Notes under the pieces: model-generated
The model's database searches: none
Told to the model about the DNA's origin: nothing
What the model saw: only the letters and a program-made list of their open reading frames with translations
Assembly (NCBI GenBank): GCA_902806305.1
Contig: CADCWC010000249.1
Location: 1-6,288 of the forward strand
Direction: 5' to 3'
DNA: 6,288 bases
Source: an uncultured Thermoleophilia bacterium
GTDB lineage: Bacteria; Actinomycetota; Thermoleophilia; Gaiellales; F1-60-MAGs149
Part shown: positions 1 through 5,061 of the stretch, piece after piece
Layout: each line of letters opens with the position of its first letter
How positions within the stretch are numbered: position 1 is the stretch's first letter
Translations under genes and position numbers: made by a program

Positions 1-33
1 TGGGTCGGACCCGGGATGTTCCCGCCGCGATGA
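1..33 (+). CDS. Possible 3' end of an upstream gene (partial)
   Basis: Reading frame 1 is open from the first base and ends in TGA at 31-33, giving the tail WVGPGMFPPR. The stop overlaps the ATG at 30-32 of the DedA-family gene in the ATGA arrangement typical of translationally coupled genes. Ten residues are far too few to identify a product. The only support is the overlap geometry, so this may be chance. Confidence 0.35.
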   Translation, partial: WVGPGMFPPR

Positions 34-863
34 CAGCCGTCCAGGTCGTCGCGGCGGTTCTCGCGTCCCTCTTCGGCGGCTATGCGCTCGCCCACCGAGA
101 CGTCCGTCGGCGGGCGCTCCTCGCGGGCGTGGCCGCGCTGGTGGCGACCGTCTACGCCGTGGTGCCCGCCGACGTCTGGCCCGCACCCGGCGCGGTCGTC
201 GAGGACCTCATCGGCTCGCTCGGGCCGTGGACCTACGTGCTCGTCGGCCTGCTGGCGTTCCTCGAGACGGCCGCGCTCGTCGGCCTCGTCATGCCGGGCG
301 AGCTGACGGTGGTCGTGGCGGGCACCGTCGCGGCCCATGGCGAGATCGGCCTCCTGCCGCTGATCGCCGTGGCCTGGATCGCCGCCACGCTCGGAGACAG
401 CGCCGGCTTCTGGCTCGGCCTCCGGCTCGGCCCCGCGGCGCTCCACCGCCATGCGCCGCGCCTCGGCCTGTCGCCGGCCGTCATCGCCTCCGTCGAGGGC
501 TACTTCCGTCGCCGTGGCGGGCAGGCGGTCCTGATCGGACGTTGGATCGGCGTGGTGCGCTCCGTCGCCCCGTTCCTCGCGGGTGCGTCCGGCCTTCCGT
601 ACCGGCGGTTCCTGCCCTGGAGCGTCGCGGGCGCCGGTGCCTGGTCGGCCGTCTTCGCGACGCTCGGCTTCGTCTTCTGGGAGTCGTTCGACGTGGTGCT
701 CGACCGCGCCGGCCAGGTGACGGCCGCGGTCGGCGTCCTGGCCGCGATCGTCCTCGCGCGACGGTGGCTCAGGCTCCACCGGCGTCGGCCCACGCGGCCT
801 CCGACCCGACCGCGTCGGCCGGTCGACCCGCTCGTCGCAGCGGGCGGCCGCGCGATCGCCTGA
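30..863 (+). CDS. DedA-family (VTT/SNARE-associated) integral membrane protein
   Basis: 277 aa. DedA proteins act in the cytoplasmic membrane; characterised members are needed for envelope integrity, membrane-potential homeostasis and lipid-carrier or phospholipid translocation. The core spans about residues 60-243. It has the acidic FLET motif (E79), a GD pair (G122-D123) before a FWLG segment, and the signature GRWIGVVRS (R171, R177), which matches the family GRF-[IV]-P-x-VR motif with its essential arginines. Hydrophobic segments lie near 3-21, 29-46, 68-88, 108-131, 196-217 and 227-243. The first two make a roughly 57-residue N-terminal extension before the usual family start. The tail 244-263 is very basic (10 Arg in 20 residues), probably cytoplasmic. 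The ATG at 30 is chosen because it overlaps an upstream stop as ATGA; no strong Shine-Dalgarno precedes it, which fits coupling. Family assignment is firm; the substrate is unknown. Confidence 0.93.
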   Translation: MTAVQVVAAVLASLFGGYALAHRDVRRRALLAGVAALVATVYAVVPADVWPAPGAVVEDLIGSLGPWTYVLVGLLAFLETAALVGLVMPGELTVVVAGTVAAHGEIGLLPLIAVAWIAATLGDSAGFWLGLRLGPAALHRHAPRLGLSPAVIASVEGYFRRRGGQAVLIGRWIGVVRSVAPFLAGASGLPYRRFLPWSVAGAGAWSAVFATLGFVFWESFDVVLDRAGQVTAAVGVLAAIVLARRWLRLHRRRPTRPPTRPRRPVDPLVAAGGRAIA

Positions 864-908
864 TCGCCGGCCGGCCCCCGCTCCGTCCCCCTCCCCCTCT
901 CCAGCACC

Positions 909-914
909 AGGAGG
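909..914 (+). promoter_or_regulatory. Shine-Dalgarno AGGAGG of the methyltransferase gene
   Basis: A perfect AGGAGG lies 5 nt before the ATG at 920. It fixes the start of the methyltransferase at 920, although the same frame is open for about 690 bases upstream. The whole 864-919 gap lacks any TA dinucleotide, so no TAnnnT-type -10 element is present; transcription most likely reads through from the DedA-family gene. Confidence 0.85.
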
Positions 915-919
915 TTCCC

Positions 920-1867
920 ATGGCGACCCACGCCGTTCTGCCACAGCTCGCCGGCGACGTCTTCCTCACCGACGGCGGCATCGAGACGACGCTCATCTTC
1001 GAGGACGGGCTCGACCTGCCCGACTTCGCCGCCTTCGTGCTCCTCGAGGACCCGGTGGGACGGGCGGCGCTCGTCCGCTACTTCGAGCGCTACGCGGGGA
1101 TCGCGGTCGACGACCGTGTCGGCGTCGTGCTGGAGACGCCGACGTGGCGGGCCAGTCCGGACTGGGCCGGACGACTGGGCTATACCCCGGAACGGCTCGA
1201 CCGCGCGAACCGCGACGCCGTCGGGCTGCTCGAGGACATCCGTCGACGCTACGAGACGCGCGACACGCCGATCGTGATCAGCGGCTGCATAGGCCCCCGT
1301 GGGGACGGCTACCGGCCGGACGCCGTGATGGCGGTCGACGAGGCGGCCGAGTACCACGCCCGGCAGGCCCGAGTGCTCGCCGAGGCGGGCGCGGACCTGC
1401 TCACGGCCATCACCATGACCTATCCCGACGAGGCGATCGGCGTGGTCGAGGCGGCGCGGGCCGCCGGCAGCCCCGTCGTGATCTCCTTCACGGTCGAGAC
1501 GGACGGGACGCTGCCGACGGGCGCGTCGCTCGGCGAGGCCATCGCAGCGGTCGACGAGGCGACGGGCGGCTACCCCGCCTACTACATGGTGAACTGCGCC
1601 CACCCGACGCACTTCGCGCACGTCCTCGACCCGGGAGCGCCCTGGGCGGCCCGCCTCCGGGGCGTGCGGGCCAACGCCTCGAAGCTGAGCCACGCCGAGC
1701 TCGACGAGGCCGAGGAGCTCGACGCGGGCGACGCCGACGAGCTGGCCGCCGACTACCGCGCGCTGCGCCGCCGCCTTCCACGGCTCACCGTGCTCGGCGG
1801 CTGCTGCGGCACGAACCATGAGCACGTCCGCGCGATCAGCGCCGCCTGCCGGACGCCCGCAAGCTGA
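920..1867 (+). CDS. Homocysteine S-methyltransferase family protein
   Basis: 315 aa, about full length for a single-domain member of the homocysteine S-methyltransferase family (Pfam S-methyl_trans; MmuM/BHMT relatives). These cytosolic TIM-barrel enzymes move a methyl group from S-methylmethionine, SAM or a betaine to a thiol, usually homocysteine, giving methionine. Visible marks are the N-terminal LTDGGIETTL (DGG at 18-20), GCIGPRGDGY (122-131), and the three zinc-ligand cysteines: C226 in VNCAHP and C295-C296 in LGGCCGTNHEH near the C-terminus. All three are present, so a zinc-activated thiol site should form. The methyl donor cannot be read from the sequence; the protein lacks the cobalamin and folate domains of MetH. 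It follows the DedA-family gene by 56 nt on the same strand and converges with the Rieske gene 34 nt downstream. Other members act on selenocysteine or other thiols, so the exact substrate is open. Confidence 0.92.
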   Translation: MATHAVLPQLAGDVFLTDGGIETTLIFEDGLDLPDFAAFVLLEDPVGRAALVRYFERYAGIAVDDRVGVVLETPTWRASPDWAGRLGYTPERLDRANRDAVGLLEDIRRRYETRDTPIVISGCIGPRGDGYRPDAVMAVDEAAEYHARQARVLAEAGADLLTAITMTYPDEAIGVVEAARAAGSPVVISFTVETDGTLPTGASLGEAIAAVDEATGGYPAYYMVNCAHPTHFAHVLDPGAPWAARLRGVRANASKLSHAELDEAEELDAGDADELAADYRALRRRLPRLTVLGGCCGTNHEHVRAISAACRTPAS

Positions 1868-1890
1868 CCCCTCGGCGTGCGCGGGCCCTC

Positions 1891-1913
1891 GTCGAGCGTG
1901 CTCACGGCTCGAC
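1891..1913. terminator. Hairpin at a convergent gene junction, possible bidirectional terminator
   Basis: The arms GTCGAGC (1891-1897) and GCTCGAC (1907-1913) are perfect 7-bp inverted repeats. The stem can extend by two more pairs past a single bulged base, leaving a short loop. It lies 24 bases after the methyltransferase stop and spans the stop codon of the convergent Rieske gene (1902-1904), a natural place for a terminator serving both strands. There is no T-tract on either side, so intrinsic termination is uncertain. Confidence 0.35.
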
Positions 1914-2297
1914 CGCTGGGCCGGGGTCGACGTCCGTCCGGTCGAGAGCGACGACCACACGTCCCCGCACCACCCGCGCCGGGTACGTCTTCACGCGCAT
2001 CCGGCCATCCGGCCAGACGGCCTGCCCCGTGCGCACGTCGAACTCCCAGCCGTGCCACGCGCAGGCGATGACGGGACAGGACTCGTCGACGTCGAGGCCC
2101 ATCGGGTCACCACGGGGCGCGACGATCTTCGGACCGAGGCGCCCGGCACACACGGGGCCGAGCGCGTGGGGACAGACGTTCCGGAGGGCGTACACGTCGT
2201 CGCCGTCCCAGCGGACGATGCCGACCTCCACACCGGCTGCCGGCACGACGGTGACGGTGCGGGGCGGGAAGTCGTCGAGCGAGCCGACCTCGATCAT
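1902..2297 (-). CDS. Rieske [2Fe-2S] protein, stand-alone ferredoxin-like
   Basis: 131 aa, a single Rieske domain with no oxygenase or transmembrane part, so a soluble cytosolic electron carrier or iron-sulphur accessory subunit is expected. The cluster ligands are C42 and H44 (NVCPH) and C79 and H82 (CAWHGWEFD). The 34 residues between the two halves are about twice the 15-17 usual in ring-hydroxylating oxygenases. The insert carries two more cysteines, C50 and C74. Downstream of the second half are the WEFDVRTG and PDGRMRVKTYPARV segments that shape the usual Rieske beta fold. The ATG at 2297 overlaps the amidohydrolase stop as ATGA (2294-2297), so it is translated by coupling from that gene. 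The context implies a role with the amidohydrolase. A redox partner reductase is not in the window. Annotation as a nitrite-reductase small-subunit-like or oxygenase ferredoxin would be by domain only. Confidence 0.92.
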   Translation of the reverse strand: MIEVGSLDDFPPRTVTVVPAAGVEVGIVRWDGDDVYALRNVCPHALGPVCAGRLGPKIVAPRGDPMGLDVDESCPVIACAWHGWEFDVRTGQAVWPDGRMRVKTYPARVVRGRVVVALDRTDVDPGPAVEP

Positions 2298-3427
2298 CGC
2301 GTCTCGGCGGCCGCCTGCGGCGCGGCCGGCTCGGGCCTGACGTCCGCCCATCCGAAGAGCTCGAGCGCGTTCTCGCGGAACACCTTGGCGTGCCACTCCA
2401 CCGGGAGGTGGCGGGCGACGTACGTCGCCTCGTCGGTGTCCCAGTGCGGGTAGTCGGAGGAGAAGCAGAGCACCCGGTCGGCCTCGACGATCCGGAGAAG
2501 GTCGATCAGCTGCTCGCGCCGCGGCGCGAGCTCGAGCGGCTGGGTCGTGATCCGGACGTGCTCGTAGAAGTACTCGCTCGGGTGCCGGCGCAGCCACGGC
2601 GTCTCGCGGCGCAGCCCCCGGTAGTCCATGTCGAAGCGCCAGAGGACCGCCGGTATCCACGCCACGCCCGCCTCCATGAGCAGCACCCGGAGCGTCGGGA
2701 ACCGCTCGAAGACGCCGTGCACGATCATGCTCACGAGGTGCGTCATCACGCCCTGCGGGACGAGCGTGTGGTGCTCGAGGTAGAGGCTCGGAACGCCGCT
2801 CCCGACCGGCGACACGCGCATGGAGGCGAACGACTCGCCCGCCGCGTGGATCGCCACCGGCAGGTCCATCTCGACCGCCGCCTCGTAGATCGGGTGGAAC
2901 AGCGGGTGCCCGAACGGCTTGCCGATCCCGTTCGTGGCGAGCAGTGCGGCCGCCATGCGCGGGTGTGCGCCCGCGCGCCGGATCTCCTTCGCCCCCTCCT
3001 CCGGGAGCTGGTTCGCGACGAGCACGGTCCCGTACAGGCGGCTGTCGCCGTCGTCGAGCCAGCGGTCGATCGACCAGTCGTTCGCCGCCCGCGCGGCCTC
3101 CGCGGCGAAGTACGGGTTCGCGATCGCGGCGACGTAGGTCCCCGCCCCGTAGGTCAGCAGGCCGCGCTCCACCCGGTAGGGATCGAGGAGCTGCTCCCGC
3201 ATGAGCTCGAGGCTCGACCCCGCCGCGCCGCCCTCGGCCGGGAAGGCGTCGTCGCGGAACACGCCACCCGGATTGGGATGGATCTCGCTCGGGATGAACG
3301 GGATGTGCTGACGGCCGCCCGACCGTGTCACGTACTCGCGCCAGCCCGACGACAGGTAGGGCAGGAGCTCATCGGGCGAGCGCCAGTCGTGGTGGATGTC
3401 GAGGTCGATGACCGGGCCGGTGTACAC
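2294..3427 (-). CDS. Amidohydrolase-2 family metal-dependent hydrolase/decarboxylase
   Basis: 377 aa from the GTG at 3427. It belongs to the amidohydrolase-2 group (PF04909, ACMSD-like TIM barrels), whose members hydrolyse lactones or amides or decarboxylate aromatic acids, usually with one divalent metal. Candidate metal or catalytic residues are D8, D10 and H12-H13 in VIDLDIHHDW (strand 1), H174/H178 in FGHPLFHP, H194 in PVAIHAAGE, H237 followed by FPTLRVLLMEAG (E252), and D325 with H328 in SSDYPHWD. The set is complete for the family, so activity is expected. The C-terminal ENALELFGW is also typical. Start choice: an in-frame GTG at 3457 would place the Shine-Dalgarno inside the coding sequence, whereas GTG 3427 has GGAGG 7 nt upstream and starts directly before the first barrel strand. 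It is first gene of an operon with the Rieske gene (4-nt overlap). The substrate is not deducible. Confidence 0.9.
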   Translation of the reverse strand: MYTGPVIDLDIHHDWRSPDELLPYLSSGWREYVTRSGGRQHIPFIPSEIHPNPGGVFRDDAFPAEGGAAGSSLELMREQLLDPYRVERGLLTYGAGTYVAAIANPYFAAEAARAANDWSIDRWLDDGDSRLYGTVLVANQLPEEGAKEIRRAGAHPRMAAALLATNGIGKPFGHPLFHPIYEAAVEMDLPVAIHAAGESFASMRVSPVGSGVPSLYLEHHTLVPQGVMTHLVSMIVHGVFERFPTLRVLLMEAGVAWIPAVLWRFDMDYRGLRRETPWLRRHPSEYFYEHVRITTQPLELAPRREQLIDLLRIVEADRVLCFSSDYPHWDTDEATYVARHLPVEWHAKVFRENALELFGWADVRPEPAAPQAAAETR

Positions 3428-3430
3428 GCG

Positions 3431-3443
3431 CCTCCCTCCCTCC
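3431..3443 (-). promoter_or_regulatory. Repeated Shine-Dalgarno, G-quadruplex-capable, before the amidohydrolase
   Basis: On the minus strand this reads GGAGGGAGGGAGG, three overlapping GGAGG cores ending 3 nt before the GTG at 3427; the middle core has an ideal 7-nt spacing. It decides the start at 3427 rather than 3457. The four G-runs separated by single A residues also fit a two-tetrad RNA G-quadruplex, which would hide the ribosome site if formed. The ribosome-binding role is well supported; the structural role is inference. Confidence 0.75.
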
Positions 3444-3475
3444 GTCCGCCGGCGCACCGTTCGGCGCCCCTCCCA

Positions 3476-3481
3476 AGGCTA
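3476..3481 (-). promoter_or_regulatory. Putative -10 element of the amidohydrolase-Rieske operon
   Basis: The minus strand reads GGTAGCCTTGG, containing TAGCCT (TAnnnT). Transcription would start near 3469, giving a leader of about 40 nt that holds the Shine-Dalgarno. No recognisable -35 hexamer is seen at 17-18 nt. The call rests on similarity to the elements before the VOC and PIN genes. Confidence 0.45.
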
Positions 3482-3690
3482 CCGCGACCGGATCCGCCGC
3501 CGGCCTTCGTGACCGTGCAGGGACGGGCGCGGGGACGCCCGTGCGCGTTCAGTCCACCGCCGGCTCGTGGCCGAGCGACGGCGCGCCCGCACCGACGTCG
3601 CCGTCTGGCGCTCGAGCCGGCGAAGCGGCATCTCGTCCGTCGGGGCCGAGCCGCCCGTGACCGCCCCGATCGAGGAGTGCCTCGGCCGCG

Positions 3691-3714
3691 CCGGCGCGCC
3701 CCCCGGCGCGCCGG
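3691..3714 (-). terminator. Strong GC hairpin downstream of the VOC gene, putative terminator
   Basis: The arms CCGGCGCGCC (3691-3700) and GGCGCGCCGG (3705-3714) are a perfect 10-bp inverted repeat around a 4-base loop (CCCC on the plus strand, GGGG on the minus strand). It begins 21 bases after the VOC stop codon, the expected position for a transcript end. No T-tract follows on the minus strand; tail-less GC hairpins have been proposed as terminators in high-GC bacteria, but their efficiency is disputed. It could instead protect the 3' end of the mRNA. Confidence 0.5.
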
Positions 3715-3735
3715 TGAAGAGCGCCGGGCCGACGC

Positions 3736-4518
3736 TCAGGGATCGACCTCGCCCGCAAAGACGCTGAAGACGGCGCCCTGGGGGTCGAGCATCGTCGCGA
3801 TCGTCCCGTCGTCCAGCTCGAGCGGCGTCTGGAGCACGTTCCCGCCGAGCTCGCGGGTCCGCACCACGGCCGCCTCCGTCGACTCGACCGTGAAGCACGG
3901 GCGCCAGTGTGGCGGCGCCCCGCCCGCGACGGCGAAGAAGCTTGCGTTGAGTGCCCCGCCGTTGTGCGCGAACGCCCGCGGCGCACCGGGCGGGCCCGCG
4001 TCGGCGAGCTCCGTCGTCCAGCCGAAGAGTCGCTCGTAGAAGGCACGCGCCGCGTCGAGGTCGCTCGTCGCGAGCTCGTTCATGCACAGGCACCCCACGT
4101 CGTTGACCCGCTCGGCGCCGATGCGCGTGCGTGGTTCCCAGACCGCGAAGGCGGCGCCCTGCGGGTCGGTGACGAGCGCCATGCGGCCCGCGTCCAGCAC
4201 GTCGAACGGATCGCCCGCGGCCCCGGCTCCGAGATCCTGGGCCCGCGCCGCGGCGGCATCGGCGTCCGCCACGCTGACGTAGCTGGTCCAGCTCGGCGCC
4301 ACGCCGGCGGCGCGCATGTCCGTGGACAGCTCGAACAGTCCGCAGATGGCGTCGCCCCCGAGGTGGCACATCGTGTAGACGGCGCCGCCTCCGGCCTCCT
4401 CGTCCTGCGTCTGCCATCCGAACAGCTCGGTGTAGAACGTCCTCGCGGCCGCGCTGTCCGTGGTGGCCAGGTCGACCCACGAGAAGGTCCCGGGTGCGTA
4501 GCGCGCGCGCGTTCCCAT
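3736..4518 (-). CDS. Two-domain VOC/glyoxalase-like protein (Rv0577/Cfp30B type)
   Basis: 260 aa with two tandem VOC (glyoxalase/bleomycin-resistance) domains, about 8-129 and 143-256. Each opens with a related block: FSWVDLATTD...FYTELFGW, and MNELATSD...FYERLFGW. Each closes with a DPQGA-[AV]-F-[AS]-V strand (118-126 and 245-253). Length and block order match, from memory, the Mycobacterium tuberculosis 27-kDa antigen Rv0577/Cfp30B (261 aa), including the start pattern Y-x-x-GT-x-x-WVDL. Such proteins are soluble and have been linked to methylglyoxal detoxification or small-molecule binding; true glyoxalase activity is not established here. The ATG at 4518 is chosen because the first domain starts at once; there is no Shine-Dalgarno, but a TAGGCT element ends 8 nt before it, suggesting a leaderless message. 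It is divergent from the PIN gene. The frame stays open upstream to 5025, but that part is antisense to the PIN gene. Confidence 0.9.
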   Translation of the reverse strand: MGTRARYAPGTFSWVDLATTDSAAARTFYTELFGWQTQDEEAGGGAVYTMCHLGGDAICGLFELSTDMRAAGVAPSWTSYVSVADADAAAARAQDLGAGAAGDPFDVLDAGRMALVTDPQGAAFAVWEPRTRIGAERVNDVGCLCMNELATSDLDAARAFYERLFGWTTELADAGPPGAPRAFAHNGGALNASFFAVAGGAPPHWRPCFTVESTEAAVVRTRELGGNVLQTPLELDDGTIATMLDPQGAVFSVFAGEVDP

Positions 4519-4526
4519 GCGCGCCA

Positions 4527-4532
4527 AGCCTA
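4527..4532 (-). promoter_or_regulatory. Putative -10 element of the VOC gene, leaderless start
   Basis: The minus strand reads CCTAGGCTTGG, with TAGGCT (TAnnnT) followed by 8 bases and then the ATG at 4518. Initiation 7-9 bases after the element would put the 5' end at or next to the A of ATG. No Shine-Dalgarno and no clear -35 hexamer are visible. Confidence 0.45.
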
Positions 4533-4602
4533 GGACACGCGCCGCGGACGCGCGCGCCGAGACGCATGCCGCCGGCCCCGTCGCCGCCGGGTGCGAATCC
4601 GG

Positions 4603-4608
4603 TAGCGT
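4603..4608 (+). promoter_or_regulatory. Putative -10 element of the PIN gene, leaderless start
   Basis: GGTAGCGTGG contains TAGCGT (TAnnnT), followed by 9 bases and the ATG at 4618. As with the divergent VOC gene, there is no Shine-Dalgarno, so the transcript probably begins at or within a few bases of the start codon. No recognisable -35 is present. Confidence 0.5.
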
Positions 4609-4617
4609 GGCCGCACG

Positions 4618-5019
4618 ATGACCCGATTCGTCGTCGACTGCGGCGTCGTCCTCCGACTGGCGGCCGAGGAGATCGCCGTCCGAGGGGACCACGAGCTCCT
4701 GGCGCCGACGCTGCTGCGATCGCAGACGCTGTCGGCGCTCCACGAGGCCGTGCACCGGGGCGAGGTTCCGCCGGATGTCGCCCTCGACCGGCTCAGCCGC
4801 ATCGGGGCGATGCCCATCCCCCTCCTCGGCGACGCCGTCCTCCGGCGTCGCGCCTGGAAGCTCGCCGAGCAGCTCGGCTGGGCCGCGACCTACGACGCCG
4901 AGTACGTCGCACTCACGCTGCTCCAGGCAGACGCCTTCGTGACCCTGGACGCGGACCTCGCGCGCAGCCTGGAAGGGATCGTGGCCACGGCGACGATCGA
5001 GGCACTGCGGGCGGGCTGA
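4618..5019 (+). CDS. PIN-domain protein, VapC-like, without a visible antitoxin
   Basis: 133 aa, the usual size of a single PIN domain. PIN proteins are Mg/Mn-dependent RNases; VapC toxins cleave tRNA or rRNA and are normally held by a VapB antitoxin encoded just upstream. Visible acidic positions are D7 (FVVDCGVVL), D93 (ATYDAEYVAL) and D111 (FVTLDADLA), which match the conserved first, third and fourth acidic sites. In the second site, LLAPTLLRSQTLSAL, Q36 stands where most family members have Glu. A related subfamily with this Gln may exist, so loss of activity cannot be assumed. There is no antitoxin-sized gene on this strand upstream (only 99 bases to the divergent VOC gene) or downstream (42 bases to the convergent GGDEF-EAL gene). 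The ATG at 4618 follows a TAGCGT element by 9 nt with no Shine-Dalgarno. PIN fold is confident; toxin role is uncertain. Confidence 0.85.
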   Translation: MTRFVVDCGVVLRLAAEEIAVRGDHELLAPTLLRSQTLSALHEAVHRGEVPPDVALDRLSRIGAMPIPLLGDAVLRRRAWKLAEQLGWAATYDAEYVALTLLQADAFVTLDADLARSLEGIVATATIEALRAG

Positions 5020-5061
5020 CGCCATCCCCGCCCCGTTGCGACCCGATCGGCGTCGGCGACC

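Larger units (their letters stand above)
3428..3735. other. 308-base intergenic region, no gene seen
   Basis: This lies between the VOC gene (stop at 3736) and the amidohydrolase (start at 3427), both on the minus strand. It holds the operon's Shine-Dalgarno and putative -10 at one end and a strong hairpin at 3691-3714 at the other. A second inverted repeat has arms ACGGGCG (3523-3529) and CGCCCGT (3536-3542) with a 6-base loop. Open frames crossing it translate to low-complexity Arg/Pro/Ala-rich sequence without recognisable domains. Nothing else was seen in the middle part. Confidence 0.6.

Noticed and set aside
227..919. In-frame upstream extension of the methyltransferase to a 546-residue protein
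   Set aside because: The added part is an Arg/Pro-rich out-of-frame reading of the DedA-family gene, and AGGAGG sits exactly before the ATG at 920.
500..1960. 486-residue open frame on the minus strand
   Set aside because: It is antisense to the DedA-family and methyltransferase genes, has no recognisable domain, and results from high-GC codon bias.
2298..2660. N-terminal extension of the Rieske protein to 252 residues
   Set aside because: The extra residues are the amidohydrolase read in another frame; the ATGA overlap fixes the start at 2297.
3428..3457. Amidohydrolase start at the upstream GTG (3457)
   Set aside because: This would encode the Shine-Dalgarno as protein (TEGGRR) and has no ribosome site of its own; GTG 3427 is better placed.
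3567..3767. Small plus-strand open frame of 66 residues in the intergenic region
   Set aside because: No Shine-Dalgarno or promoter, Arg-rich low-complexity product, and it runs through the hairpin and into the VOC gene end.
2390..4039. 549-residue plus-strand open frame
   Set aside because: It is antisense to the amidohydrolase and part of the VOC gene, both with clear family motifs; its translation is low-complexity and charged.
4519..5025. Extension of the VOC protein to 429 residues
   Set aside because: The extra part is antisense to the PIN gene and lacks VOC or other domain features.
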